A stretch of DNA of 39,491 nt from the NCBI GenBank assembly GCA_036496425.1, contig DASXLG010000174.1, forward strand, positions 1-39,491. The letters are read 5' to 3'. This DNA is from Terriglobia bacterium (GTDB taxonomy: Bacteria; Acidobacteriota; Terriglobia; 20CM-2-55-15). Within the stretch, counting starts at the first letter, position 1, and each line of letters opens with the position of its first letter. The notes beneath the pieces were generated by a model that was not told the origin of the DNA, ran no database searches, and saw only the letters and a list, made by a program, of their open reading frames with translations. Shown piece after piece: positions 14,651 to 24,245 of the stretch. The position numbers and the translations under genes are program-made.

Positions 14651-15961
14651 ATGATTGAGAGATACACGCGCCCGCGAATGGGCCGCATCTGGGAAGATCA
14701 GAACAAATACCAGCGCTGGCTGGACGTGGAACTGGCTGTCACTGAGACCTTAGCGGAGCGAAACGTCATTCCTGAAAAGGATGCGGAAGAGATTCGCAGC
14801 CGCGCCAGTTTTTCGGTCGACCGGATCAACGAAATCGAAGCCGAAGTGAAGCACGACGTCATCGCGTTCACCACCTCGGTCTCCGAATTTGTTGGACCTG
14901 CCTCCCGCTTCTTTCATTTCGGTCTCACCTCCTCGGACGTACTCGATACGGCGATGGCGCTGCAGGTCCGGGACGCGTCCATCGTCATCACCGAAGACCT
15001 GCAGCGATTGCTCGATGTCATCAAAAAACGCGCGCACGAATTCAAAACAACGGTCGTGGTCGGGCGGACGCACGGCATCCATGCGGAGCCGACAACCTTC
15101 GGGCTGAAACTTGCGCTGTTCTACGACGAAGTCGCGCGCCAGCAGGCACGATTCAAGGAAGCGGCCGAAACGATGCGCGTCGGCAAATTATCCGGCGCGG
15201 TGGGAACGTTTGCGCATCTCTCGCCGGATGTCGAAGAAGCGGTGATGGCGAAATTGAAGCTGAAAGCCGCTCCCGCTTCGTCTCAGGTCATCCAGCGCGA
15301 CCGCCATGCGCACTACATCACAACGCTCGCGCTGATCGGATCGACGCTCGAAAAGATCGCGGTCGAAATCCGGCATCTGCAACGGACGGAAGTCCGGGAA
15401 GCGGAAGAATATTTTTCGGAGAAGCAAAAGGGATCGTCGGCAATGCCGCACAAGCGGAATCCGATCACTTCGGAACAGATTGCCGGGCTGGCGCGCATCC
15501 TCCGAAGCAATGCCGTCGCGGCAATGGAGAACGTGGCGCTATGGCATGAGCGGGATATTTCGCATTCGTCGGTCGAACGCATCATTTTCCCGGATTCGAC
15601 GATCCTGGCGGATTACCTCCTGGAAAAAACTGCAAATCTCATCGAAAAACTCGTCGTGTATCCCGACCGGATGAAGCAGAATCTGGAGTTGACCCACGGC
15701 CTCATCTATTCCGGCGAATTGTTGCTGGCCCTCGTCGCCCACAACGTCACACGCGAGGATGCATATCGATGGGTCCAACGTAACGCCATGCGCGTGTGGG
15801 ACGAAGGCGGCACGTTCAAAGAAAAAGTCCTCACGGACGCCGACATCGAAAAAGCGCTCACGGCGTCCGACGTCGATCACGTTTTCGATTCGAGCCGGAT
15901 TTTCGAAAATGTCGACCGGATTTTTGCGCGGGTGTTCAATTCAATGGATGTGAGATCATGA
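14651..15961 (+). CDS. purB: Adenylosuccinate lyase
   Basis: PurB cleaves fumarate from SAICAR and from adenylosuccinate, steps of IMP and AMP synthesis, in the cytoplasm. The 436-residue product carries the fumarase-superfamily signature GSSAMPHKRNP with the flexible catalytic loop, TSSDVLDTA, and the GRTHGIHAEPTTFG region with catalytic His. Length matches the bacterial 430-residue type found in Bacillus and Thermotoga. ATG 14651 begins directly with MIERYTRPRM, the usual start. Its stop overlaps the purS start by four bases (ATGA), placing it first in a purB-purS-purQ-purL-purF-purM-purN cluster. Confidence 0.97.
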   Translation: MIERYTRPRMGRIWEDQNKYQRWLDVELAVTETLAERNVIPEKDAEEIRSRASFSVDRINEIEAEVKHDVIAFTTSVSEFVGPASRFFHFGLTSSDVLDTAMALQVRDASIVITEDLQRLLDVIKKRAHEFKTTVVVGRTHGIHAEPTTFGLKLALFYDEVARQQARFKEAAETMRVGKLSGAVGTFAHLSPDVEEAVMAKLKLKAAPASSQVIQRDRHAHYITTLALIGSTLEKIAVEIRHLQRTEVREAEEYFSEKQKGSSAMPHKRNPITSEQIAGLARILRSNAVAAMENVALWHERDISHSSVERIIFPDSTILADYLLEKTANLIEKLVVYPDRMKQNLELTHGLIYSGELLLALVAHNVTREDAYRWVQRNAMRVWDEGGTFKEKVLTDADIEKALTASDVDHVFDSSRIFENVDRIFARVFNSMDVRS

Positions 15962-16185
15962 AAGCAACCGTTATCGTTACGCTGAAACCGACAGTGCTCG
16001 ATCCGCAGGGCATGACGATCCATCGCAGTCTCGCCTCTCTGGGCCTCACCGATGTTACCGACGTGCGGCAGGGCAAGATCTTTCATGTTCAGCTCAAGGA
16101 AGGCAACCGAGAGCAGGTCGAGCGGCTGGCGAAGGAAGTCCTGACCAATCCGGTGATCGAGGAATATCGAATTACCTGGGAGTGA
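15958..16185 (+). CDS. purS: Phosphoribosylformylglycinamidine synthase subunit PurS
   Basis: PurS is the small subunit that bridges PurL and PurQ in the three-part FGAM synthase. The 75-residue product has the short alpha/beta fold with VTLKPTVLDPQGMTIHRSLA near the start, the VRQGKIF strand and an LLTNPVIEEY-like end (VLTNPVIEEYRITWE). The start at 15958 overlaps the purB stop as ATGA; in-frame codons upstream of it only shadow purB. It is followed 10 bases later by purQ. Presence of purS fits the small-type PurL next to it. Confidence 0.95.
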   Translation: MKATVIVTLKPTVLDPQGMTIHRSLASLGLTDVTDVRQGKIFHVQLKEGNREQVERLAKEVLTNPVIEEYRITWE

Positions 16186-16195
16186 TTACAACCAT

Positions 16196-16891
16196 ATGAA
16201 GTTTGGCGTCGTCATATTCCCCGGTTCAAACTGCGAGCAGGACTGCCACTACGTCATCCAATCCGTCCTCGGCAAACCCGTCGAATACATCTGGCACCAG
16301 GACACCTCCGTCAAAGGGTTCGACGCGGTCATTCTGCCCGGCGGATTCGCTTACGGCGACTACCTGCGCACCGGCGCGCTCGCCCGGTTTTCTCCGGTGA
16401 TGAATGCCGTCGCGGACTTCGCCAAAAAAGGCGGGCTGGTTTTCGGCATCTGCAACGGCTTCCAGATTCTCACCGAAGCAGGACTGCTGCCCGGGGCATT
16501 ACTGCGGAATGTTGGCTTGAAGTACGTCTGCAAATTCGAATATCTGAAAACGGAAACGGCGGACACTCCGTTCACGAATCTACTGTCCAAAGGCCAGCTG
16601 CTTCGGATTCCCATCGGGCACGGCGAAGGGAATTTCTTCGCCGACGCGGAAATTCTGAGAAGGATCGAAGGCAACGGCCAGGTCGCATTCCGTTATGCGG
16701 ACGGTGCAGGAGAGATCACGCGCGAAGCCAATCCCAACGGATCGCTGAACAACATCGCGGGCATCGTGAACGAACAGCGCAACGTCCTCGGCATGATGCC
16801 GCATCCAGACCGCTCCAGCGAGGCCATCCTCGGAAGCGCGGACGGCAAGCTGATATTCGAATCGATGGTCACGGCTCTCGTAACGAAATGA
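16196..16891 (+). CDS. purQ: Phosphoribosylformylglycinamidine synthase subunit PurQ (glutaminase)
   Basis: PurQ hydrolyses glutamine and passes ammonia to PurL. The 231-residue class I amidotransferase has [10 protein letters not shown] near the start, [12 protein letters not shown], the nucleophile Cys in [10 protein letters not shown] (about residue 86), and the His/Glu region [10 protein letters not shown] near the end. Length matches the small PurQ subunit (about 227 in Bacillus). It ends 4 bases before the purL start, consistent with coupled translation and stoichiometric production. Confidence 0.97.
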   Translation: MKFGVVIFPGSNCEQDCHYVIQSVLGKPVEYIWHQDTSVKGFDAVILPGGFAYGDYLRTGALARFSPVMNAVADFAKKGGLVFGICNGFQILTEAGLLPGALLRNVGLKYVCKFEYLKTETADTPFTNLLSKGQLLRIPIGHGEGNFFADAEILRRIEGNGQVAFRYADGAGEITREANPNGSLNNIAGIVNEQRNVLGMMPHPDRSSEAILGSADGKLIFESMVTALVTK

Positions 16892-16895
16892 AGAA

Positions 16896-19088
16896 ATGAT
16901 CACAGACGAAATCCTCACCCAGCACGGCATCACCGAAGGCGAATACAAAAAGATCGTCGAGATCCTGAAGCGCGAACCTAACCTCACGGAGCTCGGCATC
17001 TTCAGCGTGATGTGGAGCGAGCATTGCAGCTACAAGAGCTCGCGTGTGCACTTGCGCCGCCTGCCGACGAAGGGTCCCGCCGTCCTCCAGGGTCCCGGCG
17101 AGAACGCCGGCATTATCGATATCGGCGACGGCCTCGCTGTCGCGTACAAGATCGAATCCCACAATCACCCGTCCTTTATCGAACCGTTTCAAGGAGCGGC
17201 CACCGGCATCGGCGGCATTCTCCGCGACATCTTCACCATGGGCGCGCGCCCCATCGCCGCGATGAACAGCCTGCGATTCGGTCCGCTGCACAAGGCGCAG
17301 AACAAACGCATCCTCGAAGGCGTGGTGGGCGGTATTGCATTCTACGGAAACTGCTTCGGAGTTCCGACCGTCGGGGGCGAGGTTTACTTCGCCGACAATT
17401 ACTCCCAGAACCCGCTGGTCAATGCCTTCGCGCTTGGAATCTTCGAGAAAGACAAAATTTTCTACGGCCGCGCCACCGGTGTCGGCAATCCCGTGATCTA
17501 CGTCGGCGCCAAAACGGGGCGCGACGGCATCCACGGCGCAACGATGGCTTCGGCCGGCTTCGGCGAAGACGCCGGAGCCAAGCGGCCCAACGTCCAGATC
17601 GGCGATCCGTTCATGGAAAAGCTTCTCCTCGAAGCCTGCCTCGAAGCCATGCAGAAAGGCCTGATCGTCGGCATTCAGGACATGGGCGCCGCCGGCCTGA
17701 CCTGTTCAAGCTGCGAGATGGGAGCGCGGGCCGGCACGGGCGTCGATCTCGATCTCGACGCTGTTCCCCAGCGCGAGACCAACATGACCGCATACGAGAT
17801 CATGCTCAGCGAATCGCAGGAACGCATGCTGCTCGTCGCCGATCGAAGCAAGGAACGGGAGGTGTTCGAGGTCTTCCATAAGTGGGGCCTCGACGCCGTC
17901 ACCGTCGGCCGCGTCACGAACAACGGCATCCTCCGGGTCCACCAGCAAAGCAAAGTTGTCGCTGAAATTCCGAATGCACCGCTCGCCGACGACGCTCCGG
18001 TCTACCAGCGCCCCTTGATGCCGCCGAAATCCACGCTTTCATCCAGGCTCGACGACTACACGTTCCTCGACGGCTGCGAGCCCGCATTCATCGAAACATT
18101 CCTTTCCGAAACCGGCGACTGGAACAAGCTGCTGATACTCGCCGCCTCCTCGCCCAATCTCTCAAGCAGACAATGGATCTGGCAGCAATACGACCACATG
18201 GTCCAGTCCAACACGATGGTGGGACCTGGTTCGGACGCTGCCGTTGTTAGAGTCAAAGGCACGAAGAAAGCACTGGCAATGACGCTCGATGGCCCCGGCT
18301 ATCGGGTGGCGAGAAATCCGCGCGAAGGCGCCAGGCTCGCGGTTGCCGAAGCGTGCCGCAACATCGTTTGCTCGGGAGGGCGGCCGCTGGCGGCAACCAA
18401 TTGCCTCAATTTTGGAAACCCGGAGCATCCGGAAGTGATGTGGCAATTCAGTGAAGTGATCGACGGAATGACGGAAGCGTGCAGTTTCTTCAACACGCCG
18501 ATCACCGGCGGCAACGTCAGCTTTTATAACGAGACATTCGGCGGAGATATCTATCCGACACCCGTCCTCGGCATGGTCGGCCTTATCGAAGACCTTGCTT
18601 TAGTGACGCGATCCTCGTTCCAGAGCGAAGGCGACTCGATCGTTCTCGTCGAGCCTTTCCAGCGCCTCACCGGCAAAGTCGACCTGGAAGAAGAGCGCGC
18701 GGTTCAGACTTTTATCGCGTCGGCAATTCGCGACGGGCTCGTGAAATCTGCGCACGATATCACCGAAGGCGGCCTGTCGATTGCGATCGCCGAATGTTGC
18801 TATTCGAATCCGCAGCGCGGCGCCGTCGGCGCTGAAATCCAGGTTCCGTCCCACCTCGAGGTGCGGAAAGATCTGTTCGGCGAGTCCTCGTCGCGCGTCA
18901 TTCTGAGCACATCCCGGCCGGATGAGCTGAGCCGGCGCGCCGGAGAGGCAGGACTGAATTTCCATGACCTGGGAAAGGTTGGCGGTAAGCGGTTGATCCT
19001 GAAGTATGAAGGGGTAAATGCCATCGACATCGGCATCGCGGAACTGGAATCGGCGTGGCGACAGGCTCTGCCGAAGCTGGTATCATAG
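16896..19088 (+). CDS. purL: Phosphoribosylformylglycinamidine synthase subunit PurL (small type)
   Basis: PurL uses ATP and ammonia to convert FGAR to FGAM, in complex with PurS and PurQ. The 730-residue product is the small-type enzyme, with two AIRS-like halves: [11 protein letters not shown] and ESHNHPS near the start, [16 protein letters not shown], then the second half beginning near [15 protein letters not shown] with [12 protein letters not shown]. Length matches the Bacillus-type enzyme (about 740), not the 1300-residue fused enzyme. ATG 16896 is preceded by GAAGAA. It lies 31 bases upstream of purF; a purine-rich GGAG near 19110 serves purF. Confidence 0.97.
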   Translation: MITDEILTQHGITEGEYKKIVEILKREPNLTELGIFSVMWSEHCSYKSSRVHLRRLPTKGPAVLQGPGENAGIIDIGDGLAVAYKIESHNHPSFIEPFQGAATGIGGILRDIFTMGARPIAAMNSLRFGPLHKAQNKRILEGVVGGIAFYGNCFGVPTVGGEVYFADNYSQNPLVNAFALGIFEKDKIFYGRATGVGNPVIYVGAKTGRDGIHGATMASAGFGEDAGAKRPNVQIGDPFMEKLLLEACLEAMQKGLIVGIQDMGAAGLTCSSCEMGARAGTGVDLDLDAVPQRETNMTAYEIMLSESQERMLLVADRSKEREVFEVFHKWGLDAVTVGRVTNNGILRVHQQSKVVAEIPNAPLADDAPVYQRPLMPPKSTLSSRLDDYTFLDGCEPAFIETFLSETGDWNKLLILAASSPNLSSRQWIWQQYDHMVQSNTMVGPGSDAAVVRVKGTKKALAMTLDGPGYRVARNPREGARLAVAEACRNIVCSGGRPLAATNCLNFGNPEHPEVMWQFSEVIDGMTEACSFFNTPITGGNVSFYNETFGGDIYPTPVLGMVGLIEDLALVTRSSFQSEGDSIVLVEPFQRLTGKVDLEEERAVQTFIASAIRDGLVKSAHDITEGGLSIAIAECCYSNPQRGAVGAEIQVPSHLEVRKDLFGESSSRVILSTSRPDELSRRAGEAGLNFHDLGKVGGKRLILKYEGVNAIDIGIAELESAWRQALPKLVS

Positions 19089-19119
19089 ATAGTTTCCTGT
19101 AGAGAGAATGGAGTAATCA

Positions 19120-20526
19120 ATGTGCGGAATCTTTGGGATCGCGAATCATGCCGACGCCTCGCAGATGACGTACCTGGGACTCTACGCGCTGCAACATCGC
19201 GGACAGGAAAGCACCGGCATCTCATGTTCCGACGGTGAACAGGTTCATACGCATAAGGCGATGGGCTATGTCGCCGATGTCTTCTCGGAAGATGCGCTGG
19301 CGAAGCTCAAAGGTGTCAACGCCATCGGCCACACTCGATACTCCACGGCAGGTGACAGCAACGAAGGCAACGCCCAGCCGATCGTCGTCAGCTGCAGATA
19401 CGGCACGGTCGGCCTCGTTCACAACGGAAATCTGATCAATGCGCTTTCGCTCCGCGAAAAACTCGAACAGGACGGCGCAATTTTCCAATCGACCAGTGAC
19501 AGCGAAGTCATCCTGCACCTGCTCACCAAATCCGAAGCCGGCGATCTGTTCGGCGCCCTTGGCGAAACACTCAAACAGGTCCAGGGGGCCTTCTCCCTGC
19601 TGCTGCTGACGGAAGACTCGCTGATCGGCGTCCGCGATCCTAATGGATTCCGGCCACTGAATATCGGAAAGCTGAACGGCTCATATGTGCTCGCATCCGA
19701 AACCTGCGCTTTCGATCTGATCGGCGCGAGCTATGTCCGGGAGGTCGAACCCGGAGAGATCGTTTTGATTCGAGGCGGCGAGTTGAAGTCCGTGCGGGCG
19801 TTACACGCGCCGCGCCTCGCGAAATGTATTTTCGAGCATGTGTACTTTTCGCGCCCGGACAGCATGGTCTTTGGACGCTCGGTTCAGGCCAGCCGCGATC
19901 AGATGGGACGCATCCTGGCACAGGAAAGCGGAATCGATGCAGATTTCGTGGTGCCGATTCCGGACTCGGGCGTTTCCGCCGCGATCGGGTTCTCGCAGGA
20001 GTCCGGCATTCCCTTCGCGTTCGGCCTGATTCGAAATCACTATGTCGGTAGAACCTTCATCGAACCGAAAACGAAGATCCGCAACTTCGGTGTGAAAGTG
20101 AAGCTCAACCCGGTTCGGGAGCTTCTGGCCGGCAAGCGCGTCATCCTCATCGACGATTCGATCGTGCGCGGCACAACCAGCCGGAAGATCGTGAAGATGG
20201 TTCGCGCGGCCGGGGCGAAAGAAGTTCATATGCGAATCAGCTGCCCGCCGACGCTGTCACCGTGCTTTTACGGCATCGACACGCCGACCAAGAAAGAATT
20301 GATCGCGTCGAGCCATACCGTCGAGGAGATCGGAAAATATATTGAGGCGGATTCCCTGGCATACCTGAGCCTGCAGGGCCTGATCCGCGCTGTAAATGGC
20401 AAGGGAAACGAGTTCTGTACGGCGTGCTACACCGGCCAGTATCCGATCGATTTTGCGGACATGACTCTGGAGGCCAAAGCTGAAGATCGCCAGCTCGATC
20501 TCTGGGAAGTGAGCATGAAAGAGTAA
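19120..20526 (+). CDS. purF: Amidophosphoribosyltransferase (iron-sulphur type)
   Basis: PurF makes phosphoribosylamine from PRPP and glutamine, the first committed purine step. The 468-residue product starts MCGIFGIANH, so Cys2 is the Ntn glutaminase nucleophile and only Met must be removed, unlike Bacillus PurF, which has a propeptide. The PRPP loop VILIDDSIVRGTTS is present. Cysteines at the positions that bind a 4Fe-4S cluster in Bacillus appear conserved: KCIFEHVYFSRPDS, SPCFYGID and FCTACYTGQYP. It starts with a good GGAG leader and overlaps purM by one base (TAATG). Confidence 0.97.
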   Translation: MCGIFGIANHADASQMTYLGLYALQHRGQESTGISCSDGEQVHTHKAMGYVADVFSEDALAKLKGVNAIGHTRYSTAGDSNEGNAQPIVVSCRYGTVGLVHNGNLINALSLREKLEQDGAIFQSTSDSEVILHLLTKSEAGDLFGALGETLKQVQGAFSLLLLTEDSLIGVRDPNGFRPLNIGKLNGSYVLASETCAFDLIGASYVREVEPGEIVLIRGGELKSVRALHAPRLAKCIFEHVYFSRPDSMVFGRSVQASRDQMGRILAQESGIDADFVVPIPDSGVSAAIGFSQESGIPFAFGLIRNHYVGRTFIEPKTKIRNFGVKVKLNPVRELLAGKRVILIDDSIVRGTTSRKIVKMVRAAGAKEVHMRISCPPTLSPCFYGIDTPTKKELIASSHTVEEIGKYIEADSLAYLSLQGLIRAVNGKGNEFCTACYTGQYPIDFADMTLEAKAEDRQLDLWEVSMKE

Positions 20527-21548
20527 TGGGCATCACCTACAAAGACGCCGGCGTCGATATCGACAAATCGAACTCCGCAAAAAAACGGATACGCGAGCTC
20601 GCACGGCAGACCTTCACGCCGGGAGTGCTTTCCGACATCGGCTCCTTTGGCGGCATGTTCGCCTGCAACTTTACCGGGATGGCTGAACCGGTTCTGGTTT
20701 CGAGCACGGACGGCGTGGGCACAAAACTCAAAATTGCCGTCGCCATGAACCGTCACAATACGGTGGGCGCCGATCTCGTCAATCATTGTATCGACGACAT
20801 CCTGGTTCAGGGCGCGAGGCCGCTATTTTTCATGGATTACGTCGCCACCGGCCGCCTGAATCCCGATGTCATGGTTTCGGTTGTCGAGGGGGTCGCGCGG
20901 GCCTGCAAAGAGGCCGGCTGCGCGTTGATCGGCGGAGAGACCGCAGAGATGCCGGGCTTCTATGCAGACGGAGAGTATGACGTGGCGGGATTCATCGTCG
21001 GCATCGTCGACCGAAAGCGCATTCTTGACGGCAAATCCATCCGCCATGACGATCTGTTGATCGGCTTACCGTCGGTCGGCCTGCACACCAATGGATATTC
21101 GCTCGCTCGAAAACTGTTCTTCGAAGTTGCCGGACTGACTGCGGATTCGAAGGTTAACGGCCTCGAAGGCACGGTCGGCGAGGAGTTGCTCAAGCCCCAC
21201 ATCAATTACGAGCCGGCCCTGCGCGAGGCCCTCGCGAACAATCTGGTCGAAGGACTGGCGCATATCACCGGCGGCGGGATCACGGAGAATCTGAATCGCA
21301 TCCTTCCTGAAAATTGCCAGGCGGAAGTGCAGCTCGGCTCGTGGCCGGTGATTCCGTTATGCCGCGTCATGGCGGAGATCGGCAAGATCGAGCGGGACGA
21401 AATGTTGCGCGCGACGAATATGGGAATCGGTATGGTCATCGTCGTACGGCCGTCGAACCTGGATGCGCTCACCGCAACTTTGAAGACGCCCTATTACCAG
21501 ATCGGACGAATCATCCCGGGCGAACCTCGCGTCAGTTACCGCACATGA
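20526..21548 (+). CDS. purM: Phosphoribosylformylglycinamidine cyclo-ligase (AIR synthetase)
   Basis: PurM closes the imidazole ring of FGAM to AIR using ATP. The 340-residue product has the family start TYKDAGVDIDK, the nucleotide-binding STDGVGTKLKIA, NHCIDDILVQGARPLFFMDY, GGETAEMPGFY, and the GLPSVGLHTNGYSLAR and HITGGGITENLNRILP stretches. Length agrees with E. coli PurM (345). The ATG begins at the last base of the purF stop. A long hairpin follows it before purN. Confidence 0.97.
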   Translation: MGITYKDAGVDIDKSNSAKKRIRELARQTFTPGVLSDIGSFGGMFACNFTGMAEPVLVSSTDGVGTKLKIAVAMNRHNTVGADLVNHCIDDILVQGARPLFFMDYVATGRLNPDVMVSVVEGVARACKEAGCALIGGETAEMPGFYADGEYDVAGFIVGIVDRKRILDGKSIRHDDLLIGLPSVGLHTNGYSLARKLFFEVAGLTADSKVNGLEGTVGEELLKPHINYEPALREALANNLVEGLAHITGGGITENLNRILPENCQAEVQLGSWPVIPLCRVMAEIGKIERDEMLRATNMGIGMVIVVRPSNLDALTATLKTPYYQIGRIIPGEPRVSYRT

Positions 21549-21560
21549 TTCTGAAGAACG

Positions 21561-21620
21561 GGGAAGGAACAGAAGAGGCACAAAACTCTTTTGCCTCTTC
21601 TGCTTCATGTGTTCCTTCCC
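21561..21620. promoter_or_regulatory. Long imperfect hairpin between purM and purN
   Basis: GGGAAGGAAC (21561-21570) pairs with GTTCCTTCCC (21611-21620), and AGAAGAGGCA (21571-21580) pairs with TGCCTCTTCT (21592-21601), leaving 21602-21610 unpaired on the right. The arms look like two inverted copies of the boundary micro-repeat. In RNA this could act as an attenuator, a processing site or a translation-control element: the right arm ends 4 bases before the purN ATG and covers the region where its ribosome-binding site would lie. No U-tract follows, so it is not a standard terminator. Confidence 0.6.
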
Positions 21621-21624
21621 TTTC

Positions 21625-22242
21625 ATGAAAATCCAACCTGCCAACCGCAGGCTCGGCATTCTGCTCTCCGGCCGGGGTTCGAATTTCGAAGCGATCGCTG
21701 ACTGCATCTTGTCCGGAAAGCTCAACGCGGAGATCGCTGTAGTCATCAGCAACGTTGAAGCTGCGCCAGGTTTCGGCCGCGCGAAGCAGCGAGGACTTCA
21801 CACCGCATTCATCCCTTCTCAACAACGCCCTCGAGAGGACTTCGACCGGGACGCCGTCCAAATCCTGAAACAGAACAACGTTTCGCTCGTTGTCCTCGCC
21901 GGCTTTATGCGCATTCTGAGCCCGGTCTTCCTGGAAGCCTATCCCTACGGTATCCTGAACATTCATCCGGCGCTGCTGCCGGCGTTTCCGGGGACCGCCG
22001 TTCAACAGAAGGCGCTCGACTACGGCGTCAAATTCAGCGGTTGCACGGTGCATTTCGTCGACGACGCGCTGGACGGCGGCCCGATCGTGCTTCAGGCCGT
22101 TGTCCCGGTATTGGAAACGGATACGGCCGGCGCCCTTGCGGGCCGCATTCTGGAACAGGAACAGCGGATTTATTCGGAGGCGATCGAGCTGGTTCTGTCC
22201 GGCCGCTGTTCCATCGAAGGCCGCCGCGTGGTGCAGAAATAG
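21625..22242 (+). CDS. purN: Phosphoribosylglycinamide formyltransferase PurN
   Basis: PurN transfers formyl from 10-formyltetrahydrofolate to GAR. The 205-residue product has [16 protein letters not shown] near its start, [10 protein letters not shown], the catalytic region [13 protein letters not shown] (Asn-x-His), and the C-terminal [18 protein letters not shown] with the catalytic Asp. Two ATGs are possible, 21607 and 21625. I prefer 21625, six codons closer to the conserved strand, as the six extra residues (MCSFPF) come from the hairpin arm. Neither has a clear ribosome-binding site; the hairpin lies just upstream, so expression may depend on it. tyrS follows 10 bases after. Confidence 0.95.
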   Translation: MKIQPANRRLGILLSGRGSNFEAIADCILSGKLNAEIAVVISNVEAAPGFGRAKQRGLHTAFIPSQQRPREDFDRDAVQILKQNNVSLVVLAGFMRILSPVFLEAYPYGILNIHPALLPAFPGTAVQQKALDYGVKFSGCTVHFVDDALDGGPIVLQAVVPVLETDTAGALAGRILEQEQRIYSEAIELVLSGRCSIEGRRVVQK

Positions 22243-22252
22243 TGCGAACAAG

Positions 22253-23488
22253 ATGAGCGATTTCAGAACAATTCCCATCGAGCAGCAGCTCGAACGTATC
22301 CGGCGCGGGTCGGTCGACATCATCCGCGAGGAAGAGCTGGTGGAAAAACTCAAACGGGCGCAGAAAACCGGCAAGCCGCTCCGCGTCAAGGCCGGATTCG
22401 ATCCTACCGCGCCGGACATCCACCTCGGCCACACGGTCCTGATCCGGAAGATGAAACACTTTCAGGAACTCGGCCACGCGGTGATTTTCATGATCGGCGA
22501 TTTCACGGGGTTGATCGGCGACCCATCCGGACGGTCCGCCACCAGGAAGCAGTTGACCGCGGAAGAAGTCAAACAGAACGCGGAGACTTACAAGCAGCAG
22601 ATCTTCAAGATTCTGGATCCGCAGAAGACCATCGTCGACTTTAACAGCCGCTGGTGCATGGCCCTTGGAGCCGATGGCTTTATCCGTCTTGCCGGCAAGT
22701 ACACCGTTGCGCGCATCCTCGAACGCGAGGACTTCTCAAAACGCTATACAAGCCAGCAGCCGATCGCGATGCACGAATTGCTGTACCCCATTGTTCAGGG
22801 CTACGACTCGGTGGCGCTTGAAGCCGACGTGGAGCTCGGCGGGACGGATCAAAGGTTCAACCTTCTGGTAGGCCGGGACCTGCAGCGGGAATATGGACAG
22901 GAGTCCCAGATCGTTTTGACAATGCCGTTGCTTGAAGGGTTAGACGGCGTTCAAAAAATGAGCAAATCGCTCGGCAATTATATCGGGATCAGCGAGCCGC
23001 CGAACGAGCAATTCGGAAAAGTCATGTCGATCTCGGATGACCTGATGTTCCGGTACTACGAACTGCTCACCGATATCCCGCTGGCGGAAATCCGGCAGAT
23101 GAAGCAGGAGATCGCTGCGGGCCGGCGCCATCCGATGGACACGAAGGCCGATCTGGCGGTCCGGATTATTTCCGGCTACCACGGAGCGGACGCCGCGGAG
23201 ACCGCGCGCGAGGAGTTCAATCGGGTATTCCGCAAAAAGGAAATTCCGGAAGATATCGAAACGAAGGAAATCTCGCTGGCCTCTGGCCCCATCCGCCTGA
23301 CGAAGCTGCTGGCCAATCTCCATCTCGCGGCTTCCAATGCGGAAGCCCAGCGGCTGATCGAATCGGGCGCCGTTCACGTCAATGAACAGCGGGTTACAGA
23401 TCCCAAATTCGAGATATCCCAACCCGATAAATACCTTATAAAGGTCGGTAAACGCCGATTCCTCCGTCTGATAGCGCTAAGTGATTGA
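22253..23488 (+). CDS. tyrS: Tyrosyl-tRNA synthetase
   Basis: TyrS charges tRNA-Tyr with tyrosine. The 411-residue class I synthetase has the HIGH motif as HLGH (57-60) in [13 protein letters not shown], the KMSKS motif at 235-239, [16 protein letters not shown], and a C-terminal S4 RNA-binding domain (about 345-405: [13 protein letters not shown], then [15 protein letters not shown]). The sequence resembles the TyrZ-like long subgroup. ATG 22253 is preceded by purine-rich AGTGCGAACAAG; in-frame codons further upstream are shadows of purN. No T-box leader fits in the 10-base gap after purN, so tyrS probably relies on read-through from the purine cluster. Confidence 0.96.
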   Translation: MSDFRTIPIEQQLERIRRGSVDIIREEELVEKLKRAQKTGKPLRVKAGFDPTAPDIHLGHTVLIRKMKHFQELGHAVIFMIGDFTGLIGDPSGRSATRKQLTAEEVKQNAETYKQQIFKILDPQKTIVDFNSRWCMALGADGFIRLAGKYTVARILEREDFSKRYTSQQPIAMHELLYPIVQGYDSVALEADVELGGTDQRFNLLVGRDLQREYGQESQIVLTMPLLEGLDGVQKMSKSLGNYIGISEPPNEQFGKVMSISDDLMFRYYELLTDIPLAEIRQMKQEIAAGRRHPMDTKADLAVRIISGYHGADAAETAREEFNRVFRKKEIPEDIETKEISLASGPIRLTKLLANLHLAASNAEAQRLIESGAVHVNEQRVTDPKFEISQPDKYLIKVGKRRFLRLIALSD

Positions 23489-23512
23489 TTTTTCGCAGAA
23501 TTGAGCTATCAT
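23485..23512 (+). promoter_or_regulatory. Candidate sigma-70 promoter at the tyrS end
   Basis: TTGATT (23485-23490), 16 bases, then TATCAT (23507-23512). It would drive the secreted calcium-loop protein at 23544. The -35 overlaps the tyrS stop. It is a motif match only. Confidence 0.35.
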
Positions 23513-23543
23513 ATCGCGGACTCAAGACGCTGATACGGAGCTC

Positions 23544-24200
23544 ATGTTGTTGTTCTTTCTCAGGTGGTACCGTAACACAAAATTTATATTTCGCGTGGCG
23601 GCGCTGTCGGCATTCTTGCTCGGATCAGCGTCAGGCTTTGCTTCGCCAACCTACATAGCTCCGGGCGGCGTTTCATATAAGACAACGCTGGGGATCGATC
23701 TCGACGGCGATCACATTCCGGAAACCGCTACGATTCGCCAGCAGGGTTCGTTCTACCAGGTCAGCATTCATTTCTCTACCGGACGTCCAAAGCTCAAGCT
23801 CCGGACATTCGTCGGTGACGATGTCGCGGGTTTGACGATTGAAATCACGGATATCAACAGCGATTCCGAAGCCGATCTTGTCATATCGAGTGCGACTTCG
23901 ACCCGGCCGATCGCGGTCTGGCTGAATCGCGGCAGTGCCAATTTTCAGCGCGTCAATGTTCGGGCTTACGGATTTTATGGCCGGTTCACCGGTCCCCGAT
24001 GGCGGGAAAAGCCCGGCAATCATCGGGCTCCAGCAGGCAGCCTTTCGAACGACCGGCTACTCCAGGCCGAACTTGGCGATTCCTTTAGTTTCAGCCCAGA
24101 CTTGCAGGATCTCGTTTCGTCCCAGACTCATCCGTCAGCGTATCAGTTCTGGCTGGTGGAGGTCGCTCCCCGGGGCCCGCCTTCTGCTCCGCACGTCTAG
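23544..24200 (+). CDS. Secreted protein with FG-GAP/calcium-loop-like motifs, function unknown
   Basis: The 218-residue product has a signal peptide (about 17-34, VAALSAFLLGSASGFAS). It has two acidic loops of the EF-hand or FG-GAP kind, GIDLDGDHIPETATI (about 49-63) and ITDINSDSEADLVI (about 97-110), which usually bind calcium within beta-propeller or integrin-like repeats. A beta-rich middle and a low-complexity Pro/Ser/Gly-rich C-terminal part follow. It has no recognised catalytic motif, and I know no family name. It is followed after 45 bases by the radical SAM gene in the same direction, though no functional tie is obvious. Confidence 0.65.
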   Translation: MLLFFLRWYRNTKFIFRVAALSAFLLGSASGFASPTYIAPGGVSYKTTLGIDLDGDHIPETATIRQQGSFYQVSIHFSTGRPKLKLRTFVGDDVAGLTIEITDINSDSEADLVISSATSTRPIAVWLNRGSANFQRVNVRAYGFYGRFTGPRWREKPGNHRAPAGSLSNDRLLQAELGDSFSFSPDLQDLVSSQTHPSAYQFWLVEVAPRGPPSAPHV

Positions 24201-24245
24201 TCTGCCGGCTGTTTCACTTCTTGCTAACACTTATCTGGAGGCTGC

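Noticed and set aside
17012-17881. A 289-codon open frame within purL
   Set aside because: It is an Arg-rich, low-complexity out-of-frame reading of purL.
22100-22252. Longer N terminus for TyrS
   Set aside because: Those codons are an out-of-frame reading of the end of purN; the family start is at 22253.
22243-22252. T-box leader for tyrS or purine riboswitch for the pur cluster
   Set aside because: The 10-base gap before tyrS is too short, and the 21-base gap before purB holds only a tandem repeat.
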